Source: Mesorhizobium sp.
Lineage (GTDB): Bacteria > Pseudomonadota > Alphaproteobacteria > Rhizobiales > Rhizobiaceae
Length of the DNA stretch: 8,165 nucleotides
Direction: 5' to 3'
Assembly (NCBI GenBank): GCA_019509685.1
Contig: JAEKLU010000046.1
Span: 1-8,165, forward strand
A program made the position numbers and the translations under genes. Shown here in pieces: positions 1-7,096 of this stretch; position 1 is the stretch's first letter; the number at the start of each line of letters is the position of its first letter. Below the pieces are notes generated by a model. That model was not told where the DNA came from. It searched no databases and saw nothing but the letters and a program-made list of their open reading frames with translations.

Positions 1-1054
1 CGGACTGTCTCTCCGACGTATGCAGGATTTCCAGCCGCGGCAGCATGTTGAGCTGCACGGCCTGCCGGGTCAGCGAAAAGGCGCCGGAGATCACCGCCTG
101 GCTGGCAATGACCGTCGCCGCCGCCGCCAGCACCACCATGGGGATCAGCGCCCAGCCCTCATTCATCTCGAAGAACGGATGACCGACCGTGCCCCCCTTG
201 GCCAGCACATAGGCGCCCTGCCCGGCATAGTTCAAAAGCAGCCAGGGAAACACGATCGCCAGCCACGCCAGCACGATCGGCTTGCGGCCGAAATGGCCAA
301 GGTCGGCGTACAAAGCCTCGGCGCCGGTAACGGCCAGGAAGACGGCGCCGACGGTAACGAAAGACACGTCGGGCGAATTGATGAAGAAGGCCACGATGTA
401 GTGCGGGCTGATCGCCCACAGGATTTCCGGATCCGAGACGATGTGCTTCAGCCCGGAAAGGCCGATGGCAAGAAACCAGATGGCGGTGACCGGACCGAAC
501 ACCAGGCCGACGCCGCCGGTGCCAAAGCGCTGCACGGCGAACACGACGGCCAGAATGAGCAGCGTCAGCGGCACGACATAGGGCTGGAAGGCAGGCGTGA
601 CGACATTCATGCCTTCGACCGCCGACAGCACCGAAATGGCCGGCGTGATCACGGCGTCGCCGAAGAACAGCGATGCCCCGACAATGCCGATGCCAAGCAC
701 GATTGCCGAGCGCGCCGCGAAAGTGCCGCGCGCCAGCGCCATCAGCGACAGCACGCCGCCTTCGCCGCGGTTGTCGGCGCGCAGCACGAACATGATGTAT
801 TTGATCGTGACGGTGATGGTCAGCGACCAGATGATCAACGACAGCACGCCGAGAATGTCGGCGCGATTGGCGACATCGCCCCCGGAGGACGCATGCAGCG
901 CCTCGCGGAACGCATAGATCGGACTGGTGCCGATATCGCCATAGACCACGCCAAGCGCGCCAAGCATCAGCACCTTGGTGCTATGCTGTTCGATCTCTGG
1001 ATGGCTGGATTGGTCGACGGGTTCCGCCTCCGCACCACCACTGGCAAGAGCCAT
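1..1054 (-). CDS. kup: Kup-family low-affinity K+ transporter, first copy (3' part beyond left edge)
   Basis: Inner-membrane potassium uptake protein of the Kup/HAK/KUP family, thought to import K+ together with H+. I read 351 codons without a stop or frameshift; the window edge cuts the gene, so the rest of the membrane domain and the cytoplasmic C-terminal domain are missing. Seen: [10 protein letters not shown] near residues 36-45, the [19 protein letters not shown] segment, [17 protein letters not shown], and several long hydrophobic helices. These match the family signature, including conserved acidic residues in the helices. The ATG at 1054 is preceded by GGAG with an 8-base spacer (1063-1066), which supports this start. 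It is closely similar to the kup copy just upstream (1203-3128), collinear with it, and begins almost identically (MALA against MVLA). It has its own 148-base upstream gap and may have its own promoter. The family call is very sure; why two copies exist is not visible. Confidence 0.95.
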   Translation of the reverse strand, partial: MALASGGAEAEPVDQSSHPEIEQHSTKVLMLGALGVVYGDIGTSPIYAFREALHASSGGDVANRADILGVLSLIIWSLTITVTIKYIMFVLRADNRGEGGVLSLMALARGTFAARSAIVLGIGIVGASLFFGDAVITPAISVLSAVEGMNVVTPAFQPYVVPLTLLILAVVFAVQRFGTGGVGLVFGPVTAIWFLAIGLSGLKHIVSDPEILWAISPHYIVAFFINSPDVSFVTVGAVFLAVTGAEALYADLGHFGRKPIVLAWLAIVFPWLLLNYAGQGAYVLAKGGTVGHPFFEMNEGWALIPMVVLAAAATVIASQAVISGAFSLTRQAVQLNMLPRLEILHTSERQS

Positions 1055-1202
1055 GGAGGACACTCCGATAAACGCGCGGTGCTCTACGCTTGCTGCAGTG
1101 CAATATCAAGTGCCCCGGCGTTAGGGCTCCCATGTCGCCGACGCAGGGCTTGTTCATATACGGAACGGACGAAGCGCTTCATCCCGGGGCGGATCGAAGC
1201 CG
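1055..1202. other. Spacer between the two kup genes
   Basis: This 148-base gap separates the upstream kup stop (TGA at 1203-1205) from the next kup start. It contains a good Shine-Dalgarno GGAG for the downstream gene (1063-1066), a possible promoter (1081-1109) and an untested 32-codon reading frame on the minus strand (1084-1182). I see no convincing intrinsic terminator, so read-through from the first kup into the second is possible. Confidence 0.5.
1081..1109 (-). promoter_or_regulatory. Possible sigma70-type promoter for the downstream kup gene
   Basis: On the minus strand a -35-like TTGATA (1104-1109, five of six consensus bases) is followed after 17 bases by TAGAGC (1081-1086). The -10 matches the consensus at only three of six positions. 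The predicted start would lie about 20 bases upstream of the ATG at 1054, which is a sensible distance. The weak -10 keeps this tentative. Confidence 0.28.
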
Positions 1203-3128
1203 TCAGATCGCCACCTGCGTACCGATCTCGACCACGCGCCCGGTCGGGATCTGGAAATACTCGGTCGCATCCGCCGCCGTGCGCGCCAGCCCGATGAACA
1301 GCCGGTCCTGCCAGACCGGCATGCCGGAGTTGGGCGAGGCCTTGAGCGAGCGCCGTGACAGGAAGAAGGACGTCGTCATGATGTCGAACTTCCAGCCCTG
1401 CTTGCGGCAGATGGCCAGCGCACGCGGGATATTGGGCTGTTCCATGTAGCCGAAGGTCAGCGTCACCCGCATGAACAGCTCGTTGACGGTTTCCATCTTG
1501 ACCCGCTCGCTGTCGGGCACCACCGGTTGCTGCGCCGTCACCACCGACAGGATGACGTTCTTTTCGTGCAGCACCTTGTAGTGCTTCAGGCTGTGCATCA
1601 GCGCGGTCGGCGCGCTCAGCGGATCGCTGGTCAGGAACACGGCGGTGCCGGAGACCAGCTGCGGCTTTTTCTTGAGCAGGTTCCCTGCCAGGAAATCGAG
1701 CGGGATCTCGTTGCGGCGGGTCTTGTCGAACAGGTAGCGGGTGCCGCGGATCCAGGTCCACATGATCAACCCCATGAGCGATGCGACAGTGATCGACACC
1801 CAGCCGCCTTCAACGATCTTGACGACATTGGCCGAGAAGAAGCCAAGATCGATGACGCCGAACGGTATCACCAGCGCCAGTGCGAGCCCCACCTGCCACT
1901 TCCAGCGCCAGCGCATGACCACGAACAGGAGGATCGTCGTCATCAGCATCTCGCCGGTGACCGAAATGCCATAGGCGGAGGCCAGCGCACTCGAGCTGCC
2001 GAAGCCGACGACCAAAAGCATCACGCCGAGCGCGACCAGCAGATTGACCCGTGGCATGTAGATCTGCCCGCTCTGCATCTCTGACGTATGCTGCACCTCG
2101 ATACGCGGCAGGAGGTTGAGCTGCACGGCCTGCCTGGTCAGCGAGAAGGCGCCGGAAATCACCGCCTGGCTGGCGATGACCGTCGCCGCCGTCGCCAAGA
2201 CCACCATCGGCATCAGCGCCCATTCCGGCAGCATCTGGAAGAACGGGTTGGTCGGCTTGCCGCCATGCGAAAGCACGAACGCGCCCTGGCCGAAATAATT
2301 GAGCAGCAGGCAAGGGAAGACGATTGCGAACCAGGCCATCACGATCGGCTTGCGGCCGAAATGGCCGAGGTCGACATAAAGCGCCTCGGCGCCGGTCACC
2401 GCCAGGAAGACAGCGCCGACGGTGACGAAGGCGCCTGTCGGGGTGGTCGCCAGATAGTGGACCGCATAGTAAGGGTTGATCGCCAGCAGCACCGACCAAT
2501 CGTCCACGATATGGTAGAGGCCGGCAGCGCCGATTGCCAAAAACCATGTCGCGGTGACCGGCCCGAACACGGTTGCCACCTTGGCGGTGCCAAAGCGCTG
2601 CACCGCGAAAAGCACGGCCAGGATAACGAGCGTGATCGGAACGACATAGGCGTCGAGCGCCGGTGTGACGACCTCCAGGCCTTCCACCGCCGAAAGCACG
2701 GAGATAGCAGGCGTGATGATCGAATCGCCGAAGAACAACGCGGCGCCGCAAAGGCCGATCACCAGGATGAGCTTCGATCCTGGCGGATAGGCGCTGCGGG
2801 CAAGCGCCATCAGCGATAGCGTGCCGCCCTCGCCCTTGTTATCGGCTCTCAGCACGAAGGCGACATATTTGACGGTGACGATGATCGTCAGCGCCCAAAC
2901 GATCAGCGACAAAACGCCAAGCACGTCGTTGCGCGCAACCACGCTGCCGGAAGCATGCAGTGCCTCGCGAAAGGCATAGATCGGGCTGGTGCCGATGTCG
3001 CCATAGACGACGCCGAGCGCACCAAGCATCAGAAGCTTGGTGCTTTGATGCGGCTCGGTTCCGGCATGGCTTGATTGCTGCAGGGCTTCCGTATCGCTGC
3101 TGGCGTTGGCTAGCACCATGGACCCCAT
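1203..3128 (-). CDS. kup: Kup-family low-affinity K+ transporter, second copy (complete)
   Basis: Complete Kup/HAK/KUP potassium transporter of 641 residues, close to the 622 of E. coli Kup. Seen: GDIGTSP at 43-49, [19 protein letters not shown] at about 132-150, and [17 protein letters not shown] at about 246-262, all family hallmarks. About 12 hydrophobic helices lie within residues 33-460, followed by a basic, mostly soluble C-terminal domain (about 465-641) expected in the cytoplasm. The longest start is the ATG at 3128. A second ATG at 3119 gives MVLANASSD, which lines up with MALASGGAE of the neighbouring copy, so 3119 may be the true start; neither has a strong Shine-Dalgarno. The gene lies 100 bases downstream of pdxJ and 148 bases upstream of the other kup, all co-directional. 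A 13-base direct repeat sits immediately upstream of its start. Confidence 0.96.
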   Translation of the reverse strand: MGSMVLANASSDTEALQQSSHAGTEPHQSTKLLMLGALGVVYGDIGTSPIYAFREALHASGSVVARNDVLGVLSLIVWALTIIVTVKYVAFVLRADNKGEGGTLSLMALARSAYPPGSKLILVIGLCGAALFFGDSIITPAISVLSAVEGLEVVTPALDAYVVPITLVILAVLFAVQRFGTAKVATVFGPVTATWFLAIGAAGLYHIVDDWSVLLAINPYYAVHYLATTPTGAFVTVGAVFLAVTGAEALYVDLGHFGRKPIVMAWFAIVFPCLLLNYFGQGAFVLSHGGKPTNPFFQMLPEWALMPMVVLATAATVIASQAVISGAFSLTRQAVQLNLLPRIEVQHTSEMQSGQIYMPRVNLLVALGVMLLVVGFGSSSALASAYGISVTGEMLMTTILLFVVMRWRWKWQVGLALALVIPFGVIDLGFFSANVVKIVEGGWVSITVASLMGLIMWTWIRGTRYLFDKTRRNEIPLDFLAGNLLKKKPQLVSGTAVFLTSDPLSAPTALMHSLKHYKVLHEKNVILSVVTAQQPVVPDSERVKMETVNELFMRVTLTFGYMEQPNIPRALAICRKQGWKFDIMTTSFFLSRRSLKASPNSGMPVWQDRLFIGLARTAADATEYFQIPTGRVVEIGTQVAI

Positions 3129-3133
3129 TCTAA

Positions 3134-3163
3134 CCGATTCACGATGCCCGCCGATTCACGATG
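3134..3163. repeat. 13-base tandem direct repeat at the kup 5' end
   Basis: CCGATTCACGATG occurs twice, at 3134-3146 and 3151-3163, with a 17-base period. Read on the minus strand, the second copy of CATCGTGAATCGG ends five bases before the kup ATG at 3128. The repeat therefore occupies the ribosome-binding region, which otherwise lacks a clear Shine-Dalgarno. It could be a regulator or small-RNA target, or a simple short duplication. The repeat itself is certain; a function is not shown. Confidence 0.6.
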
Positions 3164-3228
3164 GCCAGAGCTCGCCGCAATGCGCGAGAACCAAGATAAC
3201 CGCCAAAGTTACGCAAGGCTTTCTCGCC

Positions 3229-3969
3229 CTACCATCCACAGGCCTTCAAGAACCGTCCCACCGTGCCGGCCATGCCATACTCCAGCGCATCGGCTGTCAA
3301 CCCATGACCGATCGATACTTCGGCCAATGCCGGGATACGTTTGGCGAGCGCCGGCAGATTGCCAACGGTCAAGTCATGCCCGGCATTGACCTGAAGCCCG
3401 GCAGCTGCCGCTGCGTCCGCGGTTTTTCCCAATTGTTCCAACTCCTTGGCGGCCTTGGCTGAATCGAAATGAAACCCGCCATAGGGGCCGGTATAGAGCT
3501 CGATACGGTCGGCGCCGGTATCGCGCGCGGCATTCACACCGGCCGGGTCGGCGTCCGAAAACAGTGACACGCGAAAGCCGCCTTTCTTCAATCGCTTGAC
3601 GATCGGTGTGAGGAACGCGGCCTCGGCGACGAAGTTCCAGCCATGGTCGGACGTCGCTTGCGCCGGATCGTCGGGAACCAACGTCACCTGCTCAGGCTGA
3701 TTCTTCTCGACAAGCGCCAGGAAATCCTCGGTCGGGTAGCCTTCGATGTTGAATTCCGCCTTCGGAAACTCGTCGTCGATCAGCGCCCTTATTTCCGGCA
3801 GGTCGGAATTCCTCGTATGCCGCTCATCGGGGCGCGGGTGCACCGTCAGCCCATGCGCGCCGGCGGCAAGCGCGATCCTTCCAAGTCCGATGACGCTCGG
3901 CCATGGCAGGTCGCGGCGGTTGCGCAGCATGGCGACGGCGTTGAGATTGACCGAAAGCTTTGCGGGCAT
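3229..3969 (-). CDS. pdxJ: Pyridoxine 5'-phosphate synthase PdxJ
   Basis: Cytoplasmic enzyme of the DXP-dependent vitamin B6 pathway. It condenses 1-deoxy-D-xylulose 5-phosphate with 3-amino-2-oxopropyl phosphate to give pyridoxine 5'-phosphate. The protein is 246 residues, normal for this TIM-barrel family. Seen: [15 protein letters not shown] at 5-19; the catalytic and phosphate-binding segment VHPRPDERH at 43-51; NIEGYP at 74-79 with the conserved Glu at 76; [12 protein letters not shown] at 152-163; VNAGHDL at 194-200 with the conserved His; and SIGHGL at 219-224. The ATG at 3969 opens directly onto the family's N-terminal strand. In-frame codons continue upstream to 4143, but that extension ([11 protein letters not shown] and onward) is not PdxJ-like and runs into the divergent gene. 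The spacing to kup is 100 bases with no clear terminator. Confidence 0.97.
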   Translation of the reverse strand: MPAKLSVNLNAVAMLRNRRDLPWPSVIGLGRIALAAGAHGLTVHPRPDERHTRNSDLPEIRALIDDEFPKAEFNIEGYPTEDFLALVEKNQPEQVTLVPDDPAQATSDHGWNFVAEAAFLTPIVKRLKKGGFRVSLFSDADPAGVNAARDTGADRIELYTGPYGGFHFDSAKAAKELEQLGKTADAAAAAGLQVNAGHDLTVGNLPALAKRIPALAEVSIGHGLTADALEYGMAGTVGRFLKACGW

Positions 3970-4075
3970 GAACGAAGTCCAGTGGGTCGGCGGGCATCTA
4001 TACCGCCTTTGAAGGGAACAGATAGAGGGTTTCGGGTGTTCCAGAAGATATGGTGGCCAACGCAAGGAATTGCCA
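3970..4075. promoter_or_regulatory. Divergent intergenic region, pdxJ / SpoIIAA-like gene
   Basis: This 106-base stretch separates two divergent starts, pdxJ leftward and the small SpoIIAA-like gene rightward, so it must hold promoters for both. I could not pick out convincing -35/-10 pairs or a symmetric operator. It is less GC-rich than its surroundings, as expected for a promoter region. The assignment rests on geometry alone. Confidence 0.4.
4064..4069 (+). promoter_or_regulatory. Ribosome binding site deciding a GTG start
   Basis: AAGGAA lies six bases upstream of GTG at 4076. The only other candidate start, TTG at 4070, directly abuts this sequence with no spacer and could not use it. 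This favours GTG 4076 as the start of the plus-strand gene. Confidence 0.55.
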
Positions 4076-4501
4076 GTGAACTTCCTCGAAGCCGTACCGG
4101 CGATACGCCGTATCGACACTGACCGCGACGCGCTTTTCGCCATTGATGTTGTCGGCGATGTTTCGCCGGCCGATGCGGAAAACCTGTTCGGCCTGCTGGA
4201 GGCCGCCTACGCTCTCCACCCGAGGCTCGACGTGCTGGTGCGGCTGACGGACGAGGAGAGCGTCGATTGGGCCAACATTGCGCAGGACACGCTCACGCAA
4301 GGTGTGGCAGACGCATTGGAACATATCGTTCGCTGCGTGGTCATTGGAAGAGCGGACCCGTCTGCCGCAGCCCTCTTCCCCAGGCCATTGCCTTTCGAAT
4401 TCAAGCACTTCGGCAGCGATGATGAAGAAGCCGCCTGGCAATGGCTTGGCGCAAGGCCGATGCCTAGCGAACGACCGTCAGCCGCTCGGCGGCGCGGGTG
4501 A
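4076..4501 (+). CDS. SpoIIAA-like (STAS/SEC14-domain) small protein
   Basis: Small soluble protein of 141 residues that resembles the SpoIIAA-like family, a STAS/SEC14-type alpha/beta fold of unsettled function found across proteobacteria. Seen: a beta strand [18 protein letters not shown] at 21-38; a second strand LDVLVRL at 51-57; the Trp-containing helix [22 protein letters not shown] at 63-84; strand VRCVVIG at 85-91; and the C-terminal [17 protein letters not shown] at 108-124, all in the family's usual order. The basic tail [11 protein letters not shown] after residue 130 lies beyond the domain and is encoded in DNA that also encodes the helicase C-terminus on the other strand. No signal peptide or membrane segment. 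It is the only plus-strand gene here and is divergent from pdxJ. The assignment is by overall pattern, with no catalytic motif to check. Confidence 0.82.
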   Translation: MNFLEAVPAIRRIDTDRDALFAIDVVGDVSPADAENLFGLLEAAYALHPRLDVLVRLTDEESVDWANIAQDTLTQGVADALEHIVRCVVIGRADPSAAALFPRPLPFEFKHFGSDDEEAAWQWLGARPMPSERPSAARRRG

Positions 4502-5591
4502 TGGCAGTGTAGAGCCAGCGCTGCCGCGTCTCCTTGAAGGCCCAGCTCTCATCGAACAGCACGACATCGTTCCACTGCGAGCCCTGCGCCTTGTGCACGG
4601 TCAGCGCATAGCCATAGTCGAAATCGTCGAAACGCTTCTTCTGCTGCCAGGGGATCTCGGCATCCGGATCCTCGAACGCGGCCTTGAGCAGCTTGATCTT
4701 GGCGACGCCGCGGTCCGGATCGTCTTCTTCCGGCGAGACCAGAAGGTTGATGCCGGGCTTTACCGTCTCGCGCGACGAGGTCATCACCTTCCACAGTGAG
4801 CCGTTGAGCAGGCCCTTGGCCGGATCGTTGCGCAGGCAGACAAGCTTGTCGCCGGCCTGTGGATAATCGGCATTGAACCCTTTGAGCTCGCGCAGACGCT
4901 GGTTGTAGCGCCGCCGCGTGCGGTTGGTGCCGACCAGCACCTGGTCGGCCTTCATCACCAGTTCCTGCGTGACGCCTTCCCTGCCGATCACCTGCGCCGA
5001 GCCATAATCGCCATGCATGAACTCGCGGCCCTCGCGCACGTCGAGCGCCAGCCGGATGATCGGGTTGTCGCGCGCCTGGCGGTGGATTTCCGTCAACAGC
5101 ACGTCCGGCTCGTGCTCGGTGAAGAAGCCGCCCCCGGAGATCGGCGGCAGCTGCGCCGGATCGCCAAGCACCAGGATCGGCGTGCCGAAACTCAACAGAT
5201 CGCGTCCGAGCTGCTCGTCGACCATCGAGCATTCGTCGATGACGACGAGCTTGGCGCGCGCGATCGGGCTTTGCCGGTTGAGCGAGAAAGTCGGCGTCAT
5301 CGATGTCTTGCCGGTCACCTCGTCCTCGACCGATTCCTCGCCCTTCGGCCGATAGATCAGCGAGTGGATGGTGCGGGCGTTGGTCGCCCCCTTGGAGCGC
5401 AGCACCTGCGCCGCCTTGCCGGTGAAGGCGGCGAACTGCACTTGACCGTCGACATGCTCGGCGAAGTAGCGCGCCAGCGTCGTCTTGCCGGTGCCGGCAT
5501 AGCCGAACAGCCGGAAGACCTGCGGCCGGCCGTTCTTGAGCCAGCGCGCGACCGCCTTCAACGCCTCATCCTGTTGGGGAGAAAATTCCAT
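4464..5591 (-). CDS. RecD/Dda-like SF1 DNA helicase (AAA family ATPase)
   Basis: ATP-dependent SF1B-type helicase of 375 residues, probably cytoplasmic and acting on DNA ends or single-stranded gaps. Helicase motifs in order: Q-like FSPQQDEAL at 3-11; Walker A GYAGTGKTT at 30-38; motif Ia FAAFTGKAAQVLR at 53-65; TIHSLIY at 74-80; Walker B VVIDECSMVD at 116-125; motif III LGDPAQLPP at 142-150; motif IV region EIHRQARDNPIIRLA at 168-182; motif V YALTVHKAQGSQW at 328-340; motif [16 protein letters not shown] at 361-374. All key residues are present. It lacks the N-terminal domains of RecD and RecD2, so it is a compact single-subunit form nearer phage Dda in size. I chose ATG 5591 because the helicase fold begins there; codons continue to 5660 but encode nothing recognisable. 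No good Shine-Dalgarno is visible. The 3' end overlaps the convergent plus-strand gene by 38 bases. Confidence 0.93.
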   Translation of the reverse strand: MEFSPQQDEALKAVARWLKNGRPQVFRLFGYAGTGKTTLARYFAEHVDGQVQFAAFTGKAAQVLRSKGATNARTIHSLIYRPKGEESVEDEVTGKTSMTPTFSLNRQSPIARAKLVVIDECSMVDEQLGRDLLSFGTPILVLGDPAQLPPISGGGFFTEHEPDVLLTEIHRQARDNPIIRLALDVREGREFMHGDYGSAQVIGREGVTQELVMKADQVLVGTNRTRRRYNQRLRELKGFNADYPQAGDKLVCLRNDPAKGLLNGSLWKVMTSSRETVKPGINLLVSPEEDDPDRGVAKIKLLKAAFEDPDAEIPWQQKKRFDDFDYGYALTVHKAQGSQWNDVVLFDESWAFKETRQRWLYTAITRAAERLTVVR

Positions 5592-5757
5592 CAGTGCGAC
5601 AGACCGGATTCGCAAGCGAAAGACAAGATTGGCCGCTACGTCGACGGTTGTCGGTGGCAATCGCTGGCGCCTCCGACAAAGTCAGGCTATCAGCCACGAG
5701 CTGGAACGTAAAGAGAACATAGCCACAGAGCCTTGGTTGGATCCGACGAAGAAAAAG
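5592..5757. other. Spacer between EF-G-like gene and helicase
   Basis: These 166 bases lie between the EF-G-like stop and the helicase start on the minus strand. I see no gene, no clear promoter and no convincing terminator. A T-rich run follows the EF-G-like stop (5751-5757), but the nearest hairpin (GGCAG/CTGCC, 5767-5779) lies inside the coding end and is about ten bases away from it. Confidence 0.4.
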
Positions 5758-6648
5758 TCAGGCGTAGGCAGCCGCTGCCGGCGGCGGGTCGCGGTCAGCC
5801 CTCGGAACGGGCTCGTAGTGGTCGAACTGCATCGTGTAGGCCGCGCGGTCCCGGGTCATCGAGCGCAGGTTATCGACGTACTTGAACATGGTGGCCAGCG
5901 GCACCTTCGCCTTGATGACGATGGCCTCGCCGCGGGTTCTCCGACTCTGGACCAGACCGCGGCGGCCGTGCAGGTCGCCGATGATGCCGATGACATACTC
6001 TTCCGGCGTCACCACCTCGACCTTCATGATCGGTTCGAGCAATTGTACGCCAAGTTTGGGTGCGGCTTCACGGAAACAGGCGCGGCCGGCAGTTTCGAAA
6101 GCGGACGCCGAGGAGTCGGTGTCGTGATGGGCCGCGTCCACCAGGGTTGCCTTGATGCCGATCATCGGAAAGCCCGCGAAGGGACCGGAGGACAGGATGC
6201 TGCGCAAACCGGCCTGGATTCCCACGATATAGTCCTCGGGGACCGAACCGCCGGCGATCTTCGAGAGAAGCACAAACTCCGCATTGCGCCCGTTCGGCTC
6301 GAACAGGATTTTGACGCGAGCGAACTGTCCCTGGCCGGCGAAAATCCGCTTATGCGTATAGTCCTGTTCGCGGGCGTGAGTAATCGTTTCGCGGTACGCC
6401 ACTTGCGGAGCCCAGACCTTCAACGCGACTTCGAATTCATTGCGCAGTCGATAGACGATGACGTCGAGGTCAAGCTCGGTCATCGCGGCGATGATCGTCT
6501 GGCCAGCTTCCTCGTCCCATTTCACCTCAAAGTCAGGCCGCTCCTCCGCCAGCGTCGACAAGGCGGCGCGAAGCTTCTGCTCGTCGGCCCTGGACTTCGG
6601 CTCGATCACGATTTGCAGCAACGGCCATGGTGCGGCAGGTTTTTCCAT
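5758..6648 (-). CDS. Stand-alone EF-G domains III-IV-V protein (no GTPase domain)
   Basis: A 296-residue protein matching only the C-terminal half of translation elongation factor G (about 700 residues). Domain III is seen as [12 protein letters not shown] at 15-26, ETGQTI-like [11 protein letters not shown] at 46-56 and PQVAYRETI at 81-89. Domain IV, the tRNA mimic that enters the A site, includes [18 protein letters not shown] at 97-114, [11 protein letters not shown] at 131-141 and the tip loop HDTDSS at 175-180. Domain V is seen as [16 protein letters not shown] at 203-218, IGDLHGRRG at 223-231 and [15 protein letters not shown] at 268-282. A Pro/Ala-rich tail follows. The G domain and domain II are absent: the ATG at 6648 falls at the linker just before domain III, and the frame upstream (open to 6727) has no EF-G similarity. 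The usual GELHLD of domain III reads TELDLD here. The reading frame is intact and the motifs well kept, which argues against a decaying fragment. The function is unknown; I infer possible ribosome binding without GTP hydrolysis. Confidence 0.88.
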   Translation of the reverse strand: MEKPAAPWPLLQIVIEPKSRADEQKLRAALSTLAEERPDFEVKWDEEAGQTIIAAMTELDLDVIVYRLRNEFEVALKVWAPQVAYRETITHAREQDYTHKRIFAGQGQFARVKILFEPNGRNAEFVLLSKIAGGSVPEDYIVGIQAGLRSILSSGPFAGFPMIGIKATLVDAAHHDTDSSASAFETAGRACFREAAPKLGVQLLEPIMKVEVVTPEEYVIGIIGDLHGRRGLVQSRRTRGEAIVIKAKVPLATMFKYVDNLRSMTRDRAAYTMQFDHYEPVPRADRDPPPAAAAYA

Positions 6649-6652
6649 AATG

Positions 6653-6697
6653 ACCGCACGGTTGCAGGCGGTTCCGATATTTGCAACCGAATATCGG
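6653..6697 (-). promoter_or_regulatory. Interleaved inverted repeats in the EF-G-like gene leader
   Basis: On the minus strand the leader reads P-Q-P'-spacer-Q'. P/P' (CCGATATT/AATATCGG, 6690-6697 and 6674-6681) form an 8-base-pair stem whose 8-base loop is exactly Q, CGGTTGCA (6682-6689). Q' (TGCAACCG, 6659-6666) is the exact complement of Q and is itself the loop of another stem, ACCGC/GCGGT (6668-6672 with 6653-6657). The element ends five bases before the ATG at 6648, and no Shine-Dalgarno is visible. It could be an RNA control element or overlapping operators on DNA. No T-run follows, so it is not an ordinary terminator of the nitrile hydratase operon. Confidence 0.6.
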
Positions 6698-6757
6698 GCC
6701 CAAATCCAGATTGAGATAACGGAAGCCTAAACTTGTCCCACTACTGGCAACCTGCGG

Positions 6758-7096
6758 TCAGACCCCCGGATCGTTCCCCAGCAGGATCGGCTTGCCATGC
6801 GGCGTGGCGTGCGCGGCGCGTTCCCATGCTGCCGCCAGCTCGTCCACCTCGCTTTTGCCGGCGATCCCCTTGGCCGCCAGCAGCTTTTCCAGCGCCGCCA
6901 GCCAATGCTCGTAATAATCAAGGCCGTCAATTGCTGCGCCCGGCCTCTTGACCTCGGCGGACAGAGCCTCCGCCCATTCGCTCCACGAGAACAAGCCCTT
7001 GTCGTGCAACGCCACCGTCATGGCAAAGGCTTCGGCCTGCCATGGTTCCGAAAACACCGGTTCGTCGACCGGCAGAGCGCCTTCATGCCGGCTCAA
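6758..7096 (-). CDS. Nitrile hydratase accessory protein (activator / metallochaperone family)
   Basis: Small protein of the nitrile hydratase accessory family, which assists cobalt insertion and cysteine oxidation maturation of the alpha subunit, often by subunit exchange. Seen, from the chosen start: ALPVDEPVFSEPWQAEAFAM at about 7-26, LHDKGLFSWSEWAEAL at 30-45, YYEHWLAALEKLLAAKGI at 61-78, and the C-terminal ATPHGKPILLG. Its length of 112 residues is normal. I chose TTG at 7096, which has GGGAG seven bases upstream (7104-7108). An in-frame ATG at 7114 would add six residues but has no Shine-Dalgarno. Either way the start overlaps the end of the beta gene (14 or 32 bases), implying translational coupling. 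The family call is firm; the start is less so. Confidence 0.88.
   Translation of the reverse strand: MSRHEGALPVDEPVFSEPWQAEAFAMTVALHDKGLFSWSEWAEALSAEVKRPGAAIDGLDYYEHWLAALEKLLAAKGIAGKSEVDELAAAWERAAHATPHGKPILLGNDPGV

Noticed and set aside
20..1297. 425-codon open frame on the plus strand
   Set aside because: It lies antisense to the intact kup gene. The product is rich in Arg, His, Asp and Gln with no recognisable domain, typical of the mirror frame of a GC-rich gene.
2088..2819. 243-codon plus-strand frame antisense to the second kup
   Set aside because: It mirrors the same antisense pattern seen over the first kup because the two genes are paralogues. The apparent conservation comes from the sense strand.
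3970..4143. N-terminal extension of the PdxJ frame
   Set aside because: The added residues are not PdxJ-like and overlap the start of the divergent gene. The family N-terminus begins at 3969.
4481..4493. GCCGC/GCGGC hairpin at the convergent gene ends
   Set aside because: It is a short stem within coding sequence on both strands with no T-run. It is expected by chance in DNA this GC-rich.
5751..5779. Possible terminator after the EF-G-like gene (GGCAG/CTGCC stem and T-run)
   Set aside because: The stem is only five pairs, lies inside the coding end and is separated from the T-run by about ten bases.
6659..6697. Classical H-type pseudoknot from the same interleaved arms
   Set aside because: Both 8-base-pair stems forming at once would leave zero-length connecting loops across a full groove, which is sterically unlikely. 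Kissing loops or alternative hairpins fit better.
5013..6714. Long plus-strand frames over the helicase and EF-G-like genes
   Set aside because: The minus strand has clear protein families across the same DNA, and the plus-strand products resemble nothing.
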